A stretch of DNA of 64,000 nucleotides from Reichenbachiella faecimaris (GCF_900176375.1 NZ_FWYF01000001.1:1312449-1376448); one strand, 5' to 3'; shown: positions 33,119 to 43,115, numbered from the stretch's first letter. Program-made: numbers and translations. The notes: generated by a model from the letters alone, not told the origin.

Positions 33119-34780
33119 CTACTGAAGCAGGTCAGTAGGACTTAAGCTAAACTCCTTTTTAAATGACTTAGAAAAATAAGATGGGCTGGAGAATCCAGTT
33201 TGAAAGGCAACTTCTGAAATATTAAGTTGTTGATTGAGAATCAGCTCTTTTGCTCTATGTAGCCTCACTGAAGAGATCAACTGATTTGGGGATTTGTTGG
33301 TGATAGCTTTCAGCTTGCGCTGCAACTGCCGTTCGCTAATTCCCAACTCTTTGCAAAGGGTGTCTACGCCAAAAGATTCATTACTCAAATGCTCCTCTAT
33401 GCTTTGCAATACGTTTTCGAGCAATGAAGAATTTTGAGGCCATGTACTCTTCTGAATAGGAACAATATCTTCGTCATCGTCAAAATAATTCTTGACGCTA
33501 TATAACGACAATGACTCATCAAAAAAAGAAGCGTATATACCCGGGTGGGGATTCAGCGTCAAACCTGCTCCCGATAGCAAATGTTTAACCGTTTGTGTAA
33601 TTAGAATTTCGTTGGGCTGAATTTGTTTAATGATAGAGTCTACAAAATCCTCTGTCTGTTCACCAATGGATTGAGAATCTCCCAATGAGCATTCTTTGAT
33701 ATGGACACCAGCGGCCAGCTGAACATCGGATTTCCGTAAAGCATTCGCTAAATCCAAACTGCAATGAACAGCTTTGCTTGGCCCTGTGAAAGTAGCGATA
33801 AACCTTTGGGCATTGTACTGAATGAATCTGCCTTTGTATTGATTGATATACCGATCTAGGGTCTGTTTGACCTGATTTTCTTTGTTGTCCGAAGAAATAA
33901 TGCGCGCTGCCAGAATAGTGACTAATTGTCTTTCTCTGCTGTCATTTGGCTCTATTTCGGTAATAAAGGATTTCATTTCTCTTAGAACTTCCTGTGTATT
34001 GCCCACCCAAAACAGATGATCATCACCATCAAACTCAACGAATTTTGCGCCTTTGATTCGCTCGGCTATGAATTTGCCTTCATCGATTTTAACATCTATA
34101 TCATTGGTGCGCTGCATCATGAGCGTGGGTACATCTATAGAACCTAAAATATCTATGATATCTACCTCAGTGTTCATTTTTGTGAGAACCATGGCAGCAC
34201 TAGGGCTAGCTCCCGAACGGAAGTAATTCGCCAGCCAATCCATAAACTCTTCGTCATCAGCTTTTGAAGGCGCCAGCGATTCCAAATTCATATCCCCACT
34301 CCCCCAGCTGTTTTCGATCATGTCATACACCTTCTGCCTTTCCTCATCAGTAGGTGCCCATGGGTAATTGGCATCATAGCGGCGTTTAGCAAAAACACCA
34401 AATGTGATCAAAGAGACTGTTCTTTTGGGATAGGTGGCGGCAAACAAAGCGGATACAGATCCTCCTTCCGAATGACCAAACAAGATGGCTTTTTCCGAAC
34501 CTACCGCATCCATCACTGCCCGGATATCATCCATTCTTTCTTCGAGCGTAGACAGCTCTACCACTCTATCAGAAAGGCCAGTGCCTCGTTTATCAAATAG
34601 AATGACACGGGCAATTTTACCTAATTCTTCAAAGAAATGCACCAGCTCTGGACAAGCCCACATCCAGTCAATATTCGACACCCATCCAGGGATATATACC
34701 AAATCAACTGGGCCAGAGCCAAAGATTTGATAGGCAATATTGATACGTCCACTTTTGGTGTATTGTGTAGCAGGTTTCAT
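33119..34780 (-). CDS. Three-part regulator: alpha/beta hydrolase, degenerate class III cyclase-like domain, AraC HTH
   Basis: 553 residues, no signal peptide. The first part (about 1-270) is an alpha/beta hydrolase with nucleophile motif GHSEGG (Ser104), FDKRGTGLSD and a GDDHLFWVG His region. The middle (about 280-420) follows the class III nucleotide cyclase fold as found next to such hydrolases in other bacteria, but the metal-binding Asp positions read LAARI and YNAQRF, so it should be inactive and may sense a ligand. The last part (about 455-553) is an AraC DNA-binding domain (ISEVAFQTGFSSPSYFSKSFKKEF). The gene ends beside promoter site d and is a leading candidate to bind the 21-base repeats, since AraC proteins often use direct half-sites 21 bases apart (inference). 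Confidence 0.85.
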   Translation of the reverse strand: MKPATQYTKSGRINIAYQIFGSGPVDLVYIPGWVSNIDWMWACPELVHFFEELGKIARVILFDKRGTGLSDRVVELSTLEERMDDIRAVMDAVGSEKAILFGHSEGGSVSALFAATYPKRTVSLITFGVFAKRRYDANYPWAPTDEERQKVYDMIENSWGSGDMNLESLAPSKADDEEFMDWLANYFRSGASPSAAMVLTKMNTEVDIIDILGSIDVPTLMMQRTNDIDVKIDEGKFIAERIKGAKFVEFDGDDHLFWVGNTQEVLREMKSFITEIEPNDSRERQLVTILAARIISSDNKENQVKQTLDRYINQYKGRFIQYNAQRFIATFTGPSKAVHCSLDLANALRKSDVQLAAGVHIKECSLGDSQSIGEQTEDFVDSIIKQIQPNEILITQTVKHLLSGAGLTLNPHPGIYASFFDESLSLYSVKNYFDDDEDIVPIQKSTWPQNSSLLENVLQSIEEHLSNESFGVDTLCKELGISERQLQRKLKAITNKSPNQLISSVRLHRAKELILNQQLNISEVAFQTGFSSPSYFSKSFKKEFSLSPTDLLQ

Positions 34781-34960
34781 GAATACAATTGAGTTTGATG
34801 AATAATTATTTATTCAACGCAGTTTTCAACCGTTTTTTCTCATGCTTTGAATTAGGAATGACATGTAAATATCGATTATCATAGCACAGCAAAAATAAAA
34901 CTAAGTCTAGCAATTACACAGCAGTCTAGGGTAAACGGAATATTTATTGAGTCAACGCCT

Positions 34961-35677
34961 TTAGAAGACTGTCAAACGATTCATGAACGACCGTTTATAG
35001 ACTTTGCCTATTGGCAAGGGGCTTCCATTTACAAAAACCACATTGTTTTCAATGCGATCAATTTTTCTCAAATTTACCAAGAAGGTTTTGTGAATTCTCC
35101 CATACCCTTGATCAGTAAGAATATCTTCTATGCTCTTAAGCGTTTGCGAAACCACATACTTATCTTCCTTGGTATAAAAGACGGAATAGTTATCTGACGC
35201 CTCCACATAAAAGACCTCATTGAAGTTGAGTGGGACAATTGAGTTACTTTTTCTTATGAAAAGATTAAGCTGTTGGGCTTTTGGTTCACTGACTGGAGTA
35301 ATTTTGGTTTTAGCCAATGCCATATCTACAGCCACTTCAATATCAGCATCCTTGAACGGTTTCACGACATATCCAGATGGTTCGGCATTCTTAGCACGTG
35401 TTACAGTGTTTTTGTCATATAGTGATGAAATGAAAATAAAAGGTGTAGCTACTTTCTGTCGAATCAATTGTGCCAATTGGATTCCGTCCTTTTTTCCCTT
35501 GATTTTAATATCTAGTAGGATTAAATCCACTTCCTGTTGATCAAGTATGCTCAATGCCTGATCGGCTGTATTGCAAATATCCACCACCTCATGACCCATC
35601 TGCTCTAGGCAAATGGCAATATCATCAGCAATGATGGGTTCGTCCTCTACTACTAATATTTGTATCTTATTGCTCAT
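34961..35677 (-). CDS. LytTR-family response regulator
   Basis: 238 residues: receiver domain (about 5-120) with VVEDEP, phospho-acceptor Asp56 in LLDIKIKG and the conserved Lys in VVKPF; then a LytTR DNA-binding domain (about 140-236; FYVEASDNYSVFYTKE, YGRIHKTFLVNLRKIDRI). Such regulators bind direct repeats of about nine bases roughly 21 bases apart. The gene starts 3 bases after the kinase stop, so the pair forms one two-component system. It is the second candidate for the repeat-containing promoters downstream. Confidence 0.93.
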   Translation of the reverse strand: MSNKIQILVVEDEPIIADDIAICLEQMGHEVVDICNTADQALSILDQQEVDLILLDIKIKGKKDGIQLAQLIRQKVATPFIFISSLYDKNTVTRAKNAEPSGYVVKPFKDADIEVAVDMALAKTKITPVSEPKAQQLNLFIRKSNSIVPLNFNEVFYVEASDNYSVFYTKEDKYVVSQTLKSIEDILTDQGYGRIHKTFLVNLRKIDRIENNVVFVNGSPLPIGKVYKRSFMNRLTVF

Positions 35678-35680
35678 CTG

Positions 35681-37582
35681 TTAGAAAGTTAATAGGAAAC
35701 GGGTTCCTTTCTCATGCTGAATGGAAATATTACCATTCAAGCCTTTGGAAATGGATCGAACAATCCGATAGCCGTAAGATTTGAGCAGGTCGTCAGGTGA
35801 TGCAATACCAACACCATTATCAGAGACTTCCAGTTCATGAACATTGTTCTTCTTGCGTAGCGAAAGACACACTGCTCCAATTTTATTTTCAGGAAAGGCG
35901 TGCTTCAATGCGTTCGAAATCAACTCATTAATGATCAATCCGATCTGAATGGTAGTATCAATGGTGAGTTCAACGTTTTCAATTTTGCTCGACAATTTCA
36001 CACGATCTTCTGAAATATCGTAGGATTTAAATAAGGTATTGGCCAGCTCTTCTAAATATTCTTTTACATTGATGTTTGAAAGATTGTCAGACTGGTAAAG
36101 TTTCTCATGAACAATCGCCATCGACTGCACTCTGTTTCGGCCTTCCAGCACGGCTTTTTTAGCCAATTCATCATTCAAATATTTTGATTGAACATTCAAA
36201 AGACTACTTACCACTTGTAGATTGTTCTTTACTCTATGGTGAATTTCCCGAAGCAATACTTCTCTTTCATCCAGTGCCTCAGCCAATTTGTTTTTGGCCT
36301 TTTGACTTAATATATAATACCTAAAAATCACAATAACAGCTATAATCGCCAGCATGAGCCCTATTATAGTGGCATACTGGATCAGATGCTGTTGTTTGAG
36401 TTTCGCATGGATAGAAACCAACTCAGATTGCTTTTGAAATTCCAAAGAATCGCGTTCCTGTTCAAAGGCAAAATTCAGTTCCATTCGAGTGAGTTGTTCC
36501 GTCAGGTCTTCATTGAACATTTGGTCTTTGATCTTATCACTGATTTCAAGAAATTCAAGTGCTTTAGAAGTATTACCTATTGATTGGTAAAGCACATAAA
36601 GCTCATGCGCAGACTTTTGCATCTTTTCCTTGAGCTCATGCCGCTCGGCTATCAGGTAGCTCTCTAGCATTTCACGCTCGGCTTGTTGAAACAACTTCTT
36701 CTCCGCATGTATTATCCCAATTTCTAAAGAAGCCAGACTTATTAAGACTGGGTTGTCGCAATCTTTAGCTTCCGTATAGACCAATTCTAGATACTTCAGT
36801 GCTTTTTCCTTCTGATTCTGCATCAGGTAAGCGCGACCAAGATTAGAGGCAGGTGTCAGGCTTTGGCACTTCTCACCTATTGATGAAAATATGTCATAGG
36901 CCTTTTTACAAAAAATCAATGCCTCCCCATAATTTTCTTGCCCCAAATAAATAGTCCCAATATTGGATAAAGCTGCCGCTTGCCCATCCAGGTCGGAAAT
37001 AGATTTCTGAATATCCAGAGTTTGATTAAAATAATTGAGCGAAAGGTCATAATTTTTCTGATCCAAATAAATTAGCCCAATATTACCAAGTGTATATGCA
37101 GCCCTTGCACTATCACCTTTATCCAGCCTAAGTTTCAAGGCTCGCTGATAGGCTTTGAGTGCAGCCGTGTAATTACCCTTCTTGTAATAGGTAGCACCCA
37201 GATTGTTTAATGTCCCAGCTATCAGTAATGAATCTTTGGTGCCACTCTTCGCTTCTATAGACTTTTCATAGTAAACCAAAGCACTATCCAATTCGCTTCT
37301 GATGCTATAGTAAGTGGCCAAATGGTGAAAAGCGTGACTACGGCCTTTGGTGTACTTGATTTCAGAAGCGAGTTTATTGGCCAGTTCGGCGAGCACTCGT
37401 GTGGAATCGTCTTTTGAATAGTAATAAGTTTGAGCCAAACGATTTAGAGCATCTACCTCAGTAGTGTCTTTCTCTTGCAAAGAAATGAGGTGACGTAAGC
37501 TATCCGAATTTTGAGATTTTGCAGGCACAGCAATGACCAACCATACGATCAAAAAAAACCAAATGGAGATACTTATGTTCAT
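35681..37582 (-). CDS. TPR-repeat sensor histidine kinase (HisKA_2 type)
   Basis: 633 residues. Signal peptide (about 1-23), tetratricopeptide repeats in the periplasm (about 40-350; AGTLNNLGATYYKKGNYTAA and similar units), a coiled coil, one membrane segment (about 395-420), HisKA_2 with EIHHRVKNNLQVV (His448/449) and a HATPase domain (about 530-633; NELISNALKHAFPE and DNGVGI). It is the typical partner of LytTR regulators in this phylum. The signal is unknown; TPR sensors generally act through protein contacts. Confidence 0.93.
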   Translation of the reverse strand: MNISISIWFFLIVWLVIAVPAKSQNSDSLRHLISLQEKDTTEVDALNRLAQTYYYSKDDSTRVLAELANKLASEIKYTKGRSHAFHHLATYYSIRSELDSALVYYEKSIEAKSGTKDSLLIAGTLNNLGATYYKKGNYTAALKAYQRALKLRLDKGDSARAAYTLGNIGLIYLDQKNYDLSLNYFNQTLDIQKSISDLDGQAAALSNIGTIYLGQENYGEALIFCKKAYDIFSSIGEKCQSLTPASNLGRAYLMQNQKEKALKYLELVYTEAKDCDNPVLISLASLEIGIIHAEKKLFQQAEREMLESYLIAERHELKEKMQKSAHELYVLYQSIGNTSKALEFLEISDKIKDQMFNEDLTEQLTRMELNFAFEQERDSLEFQKQSELVSIHAKLKQQHLIQYATIIGLMLAIIAVIVIFRYYILSQKAKNKLAEALDEREVLLREIHHRVKNNLQVVSSLLNVQSKYLNDELAKKAVLEGRNRVQSMAIVHEKLYQSDNLSNINVKEYLEELANTLFKSYDISEDRVKLSSKIENVELTIDTTIQIGLIINELISNALKHAFPENKIGAVCLSLRKKNNVHELEVSDNGVGIASPDDLLKSYGYRIVRSISKGLNGNISIQHEKGTRFLLTF

Positions 37583-37745
37583 TTCTCTTCAAGCAGCATT
37601 TAAACCAAAAAGTTGAAAATTAAGTACATGGTACTTTACCATAACCTTCCAACTTATTCTCACAATATTCATTATTTTTTCAATGACAAGACTTAGAATC
37701 ATTCAAAATTTACATGATAAATGAGTTTCAATAATTTCAAAGCAT

Positions 37746-37778
37746 AAAAAAAGCCCCAACGTTACTCAAGTCAAGGCT
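37746..37778 (-). terminator. Intrinsic terminator of the mscS gene
   Basis: AGCC/GGCT arms extended by G-U pairs give about nine pairs, and on the minus strand seven T follow. It lies about 25 bases after the MscS stop codon. Confidence 0.6.
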
Positions 37779-37804
37779 CCTTGCTCACCATCTGTTCTTC
37801 AACA

Positions 37805-38752
37805 TTAGCCAGTCATTTCTTGTGAATCTTTTGATTGACCATTTTTCATAACCTTCCTGGTATCTGTGTGGAAATTCATTTCTGTCAAGGTCTTTCCTCC
37901 TTTGATACCAAAATCCATCGTGCGAATTGGGAATGGGATGGTAATTCCATTTTTATCGAATGCCTCTTTCACGGCTATAATTGCATCACTTCTGGCCTTT
38001 AGAAATCCAGGTTCGTCTGGGTAGTGCACCCAGATCATAAGAATAAAGTTGATCGAGCTGTCTCCGAATTCTTTGTAATGCAAGTTTACTTCTCGACCCG
38101 ATAGCAAATAAGGCAATTCAGAAACTGCATCAATGGCAATTTTCTTTACTTCCCTGAGATCTTCGGCATAGGAGACACCTACTTCCATATCTATTCTTCG
38201 ATCAGAAGTTTTGGTATAGTTGGTCACAGGCGTTTGGAATACATCTCTGTTTGGAATGATCACATGCAAACCTTGAAAGGTTCTAAGCATGGTCACTCTG
38301 AGATCTATTTTCTCTACCATGCCGATAAAGGATTTGGTCTCGATAATATCTCCAACCTGAATAGGCTTTCTGAAAGCTAAGAGCACCCCTGAAATGAAAT
38401 TGGCAGCAATATCCTGAAAAGCAAAACCTAGTGCCAAGCCAATGATACCCGCACCTGCCAGCAACGAAGCAACTGTTTGTTCCAAATGCAAGACATTGAG
38501 CGCGACGATAAGACCTACGCCCAACGCAACCAGATAAACCAAAGCGGCAAACAGGCTAGTGATCGCCTCTTTTGCAGCAAATTTTCGCATCAAACGTCCC
38601 ACTGCCATTCTAAACATTCTGGCAGCTATATAGGCTACTATGAGTACAAAAAGAGCCACTACCATATTAGGCAACATGGCGGTGAGCGCTTCTAGCCAGC
38701 CTGAAAGTTTGCCGCTTAAAATTTCTATCGCCTTATTCAAATTGAATTCCAT
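37805..38752 (-). CDS. mscS: Small-conductance mechanosensitive channel (MscS family)
   Basis: 315 residues with three membrane segments (about 25-45, 65-90, 95-130). The pore-lining third segment and gate region LLAGAGIIGLALGFAFQDI, NFISGVLLAF, KPIQVGDII are characteristic, followed by the beta-domain (VEKIDLRVTMLRTFQG, IIPNRDVFQTPVTNYT). The size is close to E. coli MscS (286). It releases solutes when membrane tension rises on hypo-osmotic shock. It belongs to the stress cluster; the gene before it ends in its own terminator, so mscS may have a separate start. Confidence 0.94.
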   Translation of the reverse strand: MEFNLNKAIEILSGKLSGWLEALTAMLPNMVVALFVLIVAYIAARMFRMAVGRLMRKFAAKEAITSLFAALVYLVALGVGLIVALNVLHLEQTVASLLAGAGIIGLALGFAFQDIAANFISGVLLAFRKPIQVGDIIETKSFIGMVEKIDLRVTMLRTFQGLHVIIPNRDVFQTPVTNYTKTSDRRIDMEVGVSYAEDLREVKKIAIDAVSELPYLLSGREVNLHYKEFGDSSINFILMIWVHYPDEPGFLKARSDAIIAVKEAFDKNGITIPFPIRTMDFGIKGGKTLTEMNFHTDTRKVMKNGQSKDSQEMTG

Positions 38753-38780
38753 TATTTTCGTGATTGGGTAAACTGAAAGG

Positions 38781-38820
38781 AAAAAAGTGAAAACAAGCCC
38801 TTATTAAGACTTGCTTTCAC
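38781..38820 (-). terminator. Intrinsic terminator of the Dps-YtxH unit
   Basis: GTGAAAACAAG (38787-38797) pairs with CTTGCTTTCAC (38810-38820) with one G-U pair. On the minus strand TTTTTTCC follows. Confidence 0.7.
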
Positions 38821-38835
38821 CCACTATTTCTTCAC

Positions 38836-39096
38836 TCAGCGTACTGCTTTATCTGCTACTTGATCCAAAATTTCTTTGCCCTGCGCAGCCTTTTCTTTGA
38901 TGGTCTTGTTGAGCATGCTTTTTGCCTCCGACAACTTTTGAGTAGCCGCCTTTTCTAAAGCATCTTTATATTCTTTTGATTCGTCCACCAATTTATCTCT
39001 TGATTCTTTTCCACTTCTTGGTGCTGTCAAATATCCTGCAGCTATCCCTGCTCCTGCTCCAATAATGAATGTTGATATCATTTTTAATGCTTTCAT
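38836..39096 (-). CDS. YtxH-domain small stress protein
   Basis: 86 residues. One N-terminal glycine-rich membrane segment (GAGAGIAAGYLTAP, about 7-26) with the YtxH signature APRSGKESRDKL, then a charged amphipathic helix. The family is general-stress induced in other bacteria and of unknown mechanism. It lies 70 bases after dps with a hairpin between and is probably cotranscribed with it. Confidence 0.85.
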   Translation of the reverse strand: MKALKMISTFIIGAGAGIAAGYLTAPRSGKESRDKLVDESKEYKDALEKAATQKLSEAKSMLNKTIKEKAAQGKEILDQVADKAVR

Positions 39097-39117
39097 GTTT
39101 ATCTATTTTTAGTGAGT

Positions 39118-39138
39118 GGCCTCAATACCTTTGAGGCC
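39118..39138 (-). other. Intercistronic hairpin between dps and ytxH
   Basis: GGCCTCAA and TTGAGGCC form an 8-bp perfect stem around TACCT. There is no T-run on the minus strand, so it probably modulates rather than ends transcription. Confidence 0.4.
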
Positions 39139-39166
39139 TTTAAATTGAATTTCTTAATAGGATCTA

Positions 39167-39682
39167 TCATCCCTGATGGGTGAATGCTGTCAGCATCCAG
39201 TGGTCTTTCTCCACTTGCTTCACAAAACCTTTCATCATTTCCTCCGTGCCACTGTCGCCATTTTCGATTGCTACTTCGATCGTAGCAAATAAATGCTCCA
39301 ATAGTATGTGATAGTCCTTGATGATTTCTTTGACCATTTCCAGGCCTGTCAGATCTGTCCCTGACTCCTTGATATTTGAGGTTTCGAGAAACTCTCTCAA
39401 TGAACTGAGTGGCATCTGGCCAAAAATTCGGATTCTTTCTGCAATTTCATCTACCACCTCACTGACTGTTTTGTACTGCTCCTCGAATTTTTCATGGATG
39501 TCGAAAAAATCACGTCCTCTTACATTCCAATGGAAGTTTCTCAGTTTCTGATAATGTACGGCATAATTAGCCAGCAGCCTGTTCATCGCGTCGACTAACT
39601 CTGCCGTTTCGAGCTTGGTGTAGCCTAGTGAGGCAAATGATTTCTTTTTCGGTTTTTGTATATCTAGTAGGCTATTATCCAT
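39167..39682 (-). CDS. dps: Dps family ferritin-like DNA-protection protein
   Basis: 171 residues, four-helix bundle. The ferroxidase-site motif of Dps is seen: NFHWNVRGRDFFDIHEKFEEQY (split here as NFHWNVRG then FFDIHEKFEEQY) with two His, Asp and Glu in the usual spacing, and DEIAERIRIFG after it. The N-terminal tail has KPKKK, suitable for DNA contact. Dps dodecamers store iron and protect DNA from peroxide in starved cells. A GG-N10-GC element 40 bases upstream could be a sigma-54 site. Confidence 0.92.
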   Translation of the reverse strand: MDNSLLDIQKPKKKSFASLGYTKLETAELVDAMNRLLANYAVHYQKLRNFHWNVRGRDFFDIHEKFEEQYKTVSEVVDEIAERIRIFGQMPLSSLREFLETSNIKESGTDLTGLEMVKEIIKDYHILLEHLFATIEVAIENGDSGTEEMMKGFVKQVEKDHWMLTAFTHQG

Positions 39683-39719
39683 AATCTTCTGTTTTTATTA
39701 AATCGTTTTATCAGAAGAG

Positions 39720-39737
39720 TTGCGAATAACATACCAA
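39720..39737 (-). promoter_or_regulatory. Possible sigma-54 promoter of dps
   Basis: On the minus strand TTGG, ten bases, then GC (TTGGTATGTTATTCGCA) gives the exact GG/GC spacing of sigma-54 promoters, 40 bases before the ATG. The match to the -24/-12 consensus is partial. An NtrC-type activator is encoded 1.7 kb away. Confidence 0.35.
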
Positions 39738-39826
39738 GGCTTAAAATGGCTTTTAAGCTGCCAATCGGGAGAGAAAATCATAAATGTCGTGGATATTAAC
39801 TTACATGTGGGAAACTAATTCCCCAA

Positions 39827-41278
39827 TCACAAAGGAAAGCTTATCGTAAAGGTGGTGCCTTTACCTACCTCACTTTCTGCCCGTATATTTCCTTTATGAC
39901 TTCGAATGATATTTTGAACGGTAGTGAGTCCCAATCCGGTCCCTTCAGTCTTTCCTGTAAAGAAAGGCTCAAATAATTTACTCAAATCCTCCTTATTCAA
40001 CCCCTTGCCATTATCAGATACATGTACCACCACTCGGTCTCCTTCCAGTGCGGTAGAGACTTTTAGCTGGCCTTGATCAGGTTTCATTGCTTCTATCGCA
40101 TTGATAAATAAATTGAGTAGGGCTATATTCATCTGATCTGCATCTAGTGCAATTTCTGGCAGGTCTTGTCCCAGATTTTCGTGGAACTCCATATTCTGAA
40201 GGTTCAGACGATCCCTGACTAAACCAATTGATTGATTCACCACGTCATTGAGCGGCTGCCTCACAAGCTTTAAGTCTTTGGGTTTGGAGGAATTGAGCAA
40301 GTCAGTAATGAGCTGACCAATCCGGTCTGAGTTTCTTTTGATTATACTGAAGTAGAGATTTGCATCCTCAATTTCATCCGTCACTTCATCTCTGAGCTGG
40401 TCTAGTGCTAGTGTAAGGTTGGTCAATGGATTACGCACTTCGTGAGCGATGGTACGCGCAATTTTTCCTGTCATGGAAAGCTTTTCCGCCTGAACAAGCT
40501 CTTTATCTGCTTGCCTTCTTTTGGTCATGTCTCGGATCACGCCTATGTAACTCTTCTCTTTGCTCTCAGGGTCTATTAGCAATACACAATTGACAATACA
40601 AATCTTTTTGTAACCTGCTGCATCGTGCATTTCCACCTCATATTCCTCTACCCGCTTTTGATCTGTTAAGGTCTTTTTAAAATCTCGATATGCTATTGAA
40701 TCCAAAATCAAGTCCCTGAGCGTGAGATCCATCAGCTGATCTAATGAATATCTGAATAGATGTTGTAGAGAATTGTTTGCATCTAAAAAGCGAAATCGGG
40801 CGTCTGCTTGAAAAATAGCGTCTATAGACTCGTCAAACAGTTTTTGATATTTTTTCTCTCTAGCCTCTACTTCCAAAATCGCTTCTTTCAAATCAGATAC
40901 ATCCTGAAAGGTGACTGTGACACCATCTCCCATTTTGACTATAGCAATTTTGTACCACTTGTCAGTATTGTTGCCAGCGTAGTGCTGTTCAAAAGTCATC
41001 AACTGCCCAGTTTCAACTACAGTCTTGTAACTTTCGAATAAACCATCGGATTTGTTATGAGGCAGGATGTCGAGCAGTTTATGCTCAAGCAAATCATCCG
41101 AATCAAATCCGAGAATTTCCTCTGCTACATCATTGACAAATTGCCACTCAAAATTGATGATTTTTTTGTCTTGGCCTCGTATAGCCTTCAAGGTCATGAT
41201 ACCATTAAAGGCACTATCCAAAATACTTTTCAGCAATCTCTCTACAGTACCTTCATTCAATCCTTCGATTTGTTCCAA
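39827..41278 (-). CDS. PAS-domain sensor histidine kinase
   Basis: 483 residues, soluble. Two PAS domains (about 12-130 and 145-260; FQDVSDLKEAI and SYIGVIRDMTKRRQ mark their ends), HisKA with KIARTIAHEVRNPLTNL (His279) and HATPase (about 370-483; NLFINAIEAM, DNGKGL, GTGLGLTTVQNI). This NtrB-like kinase probably phosphorylates the NtrC-type regulator encoded 73 bases upstream. The signal is cytoplasmic and unknown (redox or a small ligand through PAS). Confidence 0.92.
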   Translation of the reverse strand: MEQIEGLNEGTVERLLKSILDSAFNGIMTLKAIRGQDKKIINFEWQFVNDVAEEILGFDSDDLLEHKLLDILPHNKSDGLFESYKTVVETGQLMTFEQHYAGNNTDKWYKIAIVKMGDGVTVTFQDVSDLKEAILEVEAREKKYQKLFDESIDAIFQADARFRFLDANNSLQHLFRYSLDQLMDLTLRDLILDSIAYRDFKKTLTDQKRVEEYEVEMHDAAGYKKICIVNCVLLIDPESKEKSYIGVIRDMTKRRQADKELVQAEKLSMTGKIARTIAHEVRNPLTNLTLALDQLRDEVTDEIEDANLYFSIIKRNSDRIGQLITDLLNSSKPKDLKLVRQPLNDVVNQSIGLVRDRLNLQNMEFHENLGQDLPEIALDADQMNIALLNLFINAIEAMKPDQGQLKVSTALEGDRVVVHVSDNGKGLNKEDLSKLFEPFFTGKTEGTGLGLTTVQNIIRSHKGNIRAESEVGKGTTFTISFPL

Positions 41279-41351
41279 TTCTCTCTAAGTTAGATTTCTA
41301 TGGGAATAAGTTCAACCTCTGTAGTAATTTAAGGCATACCCAGTCAATTAT

Positions 41352-42743
41352 TTATGCCTCAATATCGTAAGCTCTCATTTTATTGTACAGTGTTTTTCTA
41401 TCCACGCCCAATAATTCAGCAGTCTTACTTTTATTTTTATTAGTCTTTTCTAGCACAAGCAATATGGCCTGCTTTTCTGCCTGCTCAGTTACAGCCTTCA
41501 AACTTGATGGAATGCTATCATTAAATATCATATCCATGTTTTCGTCATGAACAGATGGCGTGAGAATTTCCTGAGGTAAGCAGTCTGCTCCAATCCTATC
41601 GCTCGTACAGAGCAACACCCCCCTTTTGATTACATTTTTTAGTTCTCGCAAATTGCCCGGCCAGCTATAGGTTCTGAACGTTTGAACTACATCTTGCGAG
41701 AAGCCTTTTACTTCTTTGTTTAATTGCTGATTGGCTAATGAGAGAAAGTGTTGTGCAAACACTTCAATATCATCTGGCCGCTCTCTCAAAGCGGAAAGTT
41801 CTATTTTGAATTCATTCAAACGGAAGTAAATATCCTCACGAAATTGACCTGACTTCACTTTTTCTCTGAGGTTTTCATTGGTGGCCACCAAGACACGTAC
41901 ATCTACAGCTTTCTCTTCAGCCCCTCCTACTTTTCTTACTACTCGTTCTTGTAGTACACGCAACATGTTGAGCTGATTTTCATAACTCAAGTTTCCAATT
42001 TCGTCAAGAAAGAGGGTTCCTCCATTGGCTCGTTCGAAACAGCCTTTCTTGTCTTGTATGGCACCTGTGAAGGCTCCTTTGACATGTCCAAATAACTCAC
42101 TGGCCGCCAACTCCTTGGGTAAGGCACCACAGTCCACTGCCACAAAAGGTTTTTGATCTCTGTGGCTTCGCTCGTGTATAGCTTTGGCTACATATTCCTT
42201 TCCAGTTCCAGTTTCTCCTTCTATCACTACGGACATATCAGTAGCTGCTATCAGGTCAATGTGCTTCATCACAGCTTGCGCCTGATGGCTGGTACCTGAA
42301 ATATAATCAGTGGGAGAAACAGTCGATTTTTTGGTTTCTTTATTAGAAGGTTTTTGTCTTGTAGGAGTGTTTGTTTGTTCTTGTTTGGCGTGGAGTGCCT
42401 GCTCTACAGTCACAAGAATCTCATCTGGATAAAGTGGTTTTGTGACATAGTCATAAGCCCCTTTTTTTAAAGCATCCACTGCTATCCTAACGTCCGAATA
42501 ACCAGTAATAATGATAACCTGAATATCCGTACGGATGATTTTGATTTTCTGAAGAATTTCTAACCCTGTATAATCTGGCAATTTGAAATCACAAATCACC
42601 AAATCTACCTCATTGGCCTTGAGCCATTTGATGGCATCTTCACCGTTGGGTTGGCTGTATGCTTCATAACCTTTTTTGGTGAAATACTTTTTGAGCAAAA
42701 GACAAATATCTGGCTCATCATCAACTATGAGGATTCTTTTCAT
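41352..42743 (-). CDS. NtrC-family sigma-54-dependent response regulator
   Basis: 463 residues: receiver (about 3-118; Asp52 in [10 protein letters not shown]), AAA+ domain (about 150-375) with Walker A GETGTGKE, the sigma-54 contact loop GAFTGA (223-228) and Walker [12 protein letters not shown], and a Fis-type helix-turn-helix at the C-terminus ([20 protein letters not shown]). It activates sigma-54 promoters when phosphorylated. It lies between a receiver-only protein (9 bases upstream) and the PAS kinase, one signalling operon. Confidence 0.95.
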   Translation of the reverse strand: MKRILIVDDEPDICLLLKKYFTKKGYEAYSQPNGEDAIKWLKANEVDLVICDFKLPDYTGLEILQKIKIIRTDIQVIIITGYSDVRIAVDALKKGAYDYVTKPLYPDEILVTVEQALHAKQEQTNTPTRQKPSNKETKKSTVSPTDYISGTSHQAQAVMKHIDLIAATDMSVVIEGETGTGKEYVAKAIHERSHRDQKPFVAVDCGALPKELAASELFGHVKGAFTGAIQDKKGCFERANGGTLFLDEIGNLSYENQLNMLRVLQERVVRKVGGAEEKAVDVRVLVATNENLREKVKSGQFREDIYFRLNEFKIELSALRERPDDIEVFAQHFLSLANQQLNKEVKGFSQDVVQTFRTYSWPGNLRELKNVIKRGVLLCTSDRIGADCLPQEILTPSVHDENMDMIFNDSIPSSLKAVTEQAEKQAILLVLEKTNKNKSKTAELLGVDRKTLYNKMRAYDIEA

Positions 42744-42752
42744 ATATGTTTT

Positions 42753-43115
42753 CTATTGGACCTCTAGCCCTTGAATAGCTTCAATAATTTGGCTTTTAGT
42801 AAATGGTTTTTTAATAAAGGTATGTACTTTTTCTTGTGCTACCCTTTCCATCTCATACACTCCATCATGTGCGCTAATCACAATCACGCGAGCATTGGGA
42901 GACTGCGCACGTATCAGCGGAATCAAATCAAATCCCGTTCCATCAGGAAGGTTCAAATCCAGCAAATAGGCCTGATATTCTCCATCCTGAACTTTGTCCT
43001 TGGCTGCAGCAATCCGATTGACATGCTCGGCCTGCAAACCTTCCTTTGTTAAGATTCTGGATACCATCAATCCTATATCGTCTTCATCATCTACAATGAG
43101 GGCCTTCCTGAGCAT
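42753..43115 (-). CDS. Single-domain response regulator
   Basis: 120 residues, one receiver domain only: acidic pocket IVDDEDD, Asp53 in LLDLNLPDGTG, Thr/Ser region VIVISAHD and Lys in FIKKPF. With no output domain it may tune the PAS kinase/NtrC pair with which it is cotranscribed, as a phosphate sink or relay. Confidence 0.92.
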   Translation of the reverse strand: MLRKALIVDDEDDIGLMVSRILTKEGLQAEHVNRIAAAKDKVQDGEYQAYLLDLNLPDGTGFDLIPLIRAQSPNARVIVISAHDGVYEMERVAQEKVHTFIKKPFTKSQIIEAIQGLEVQ

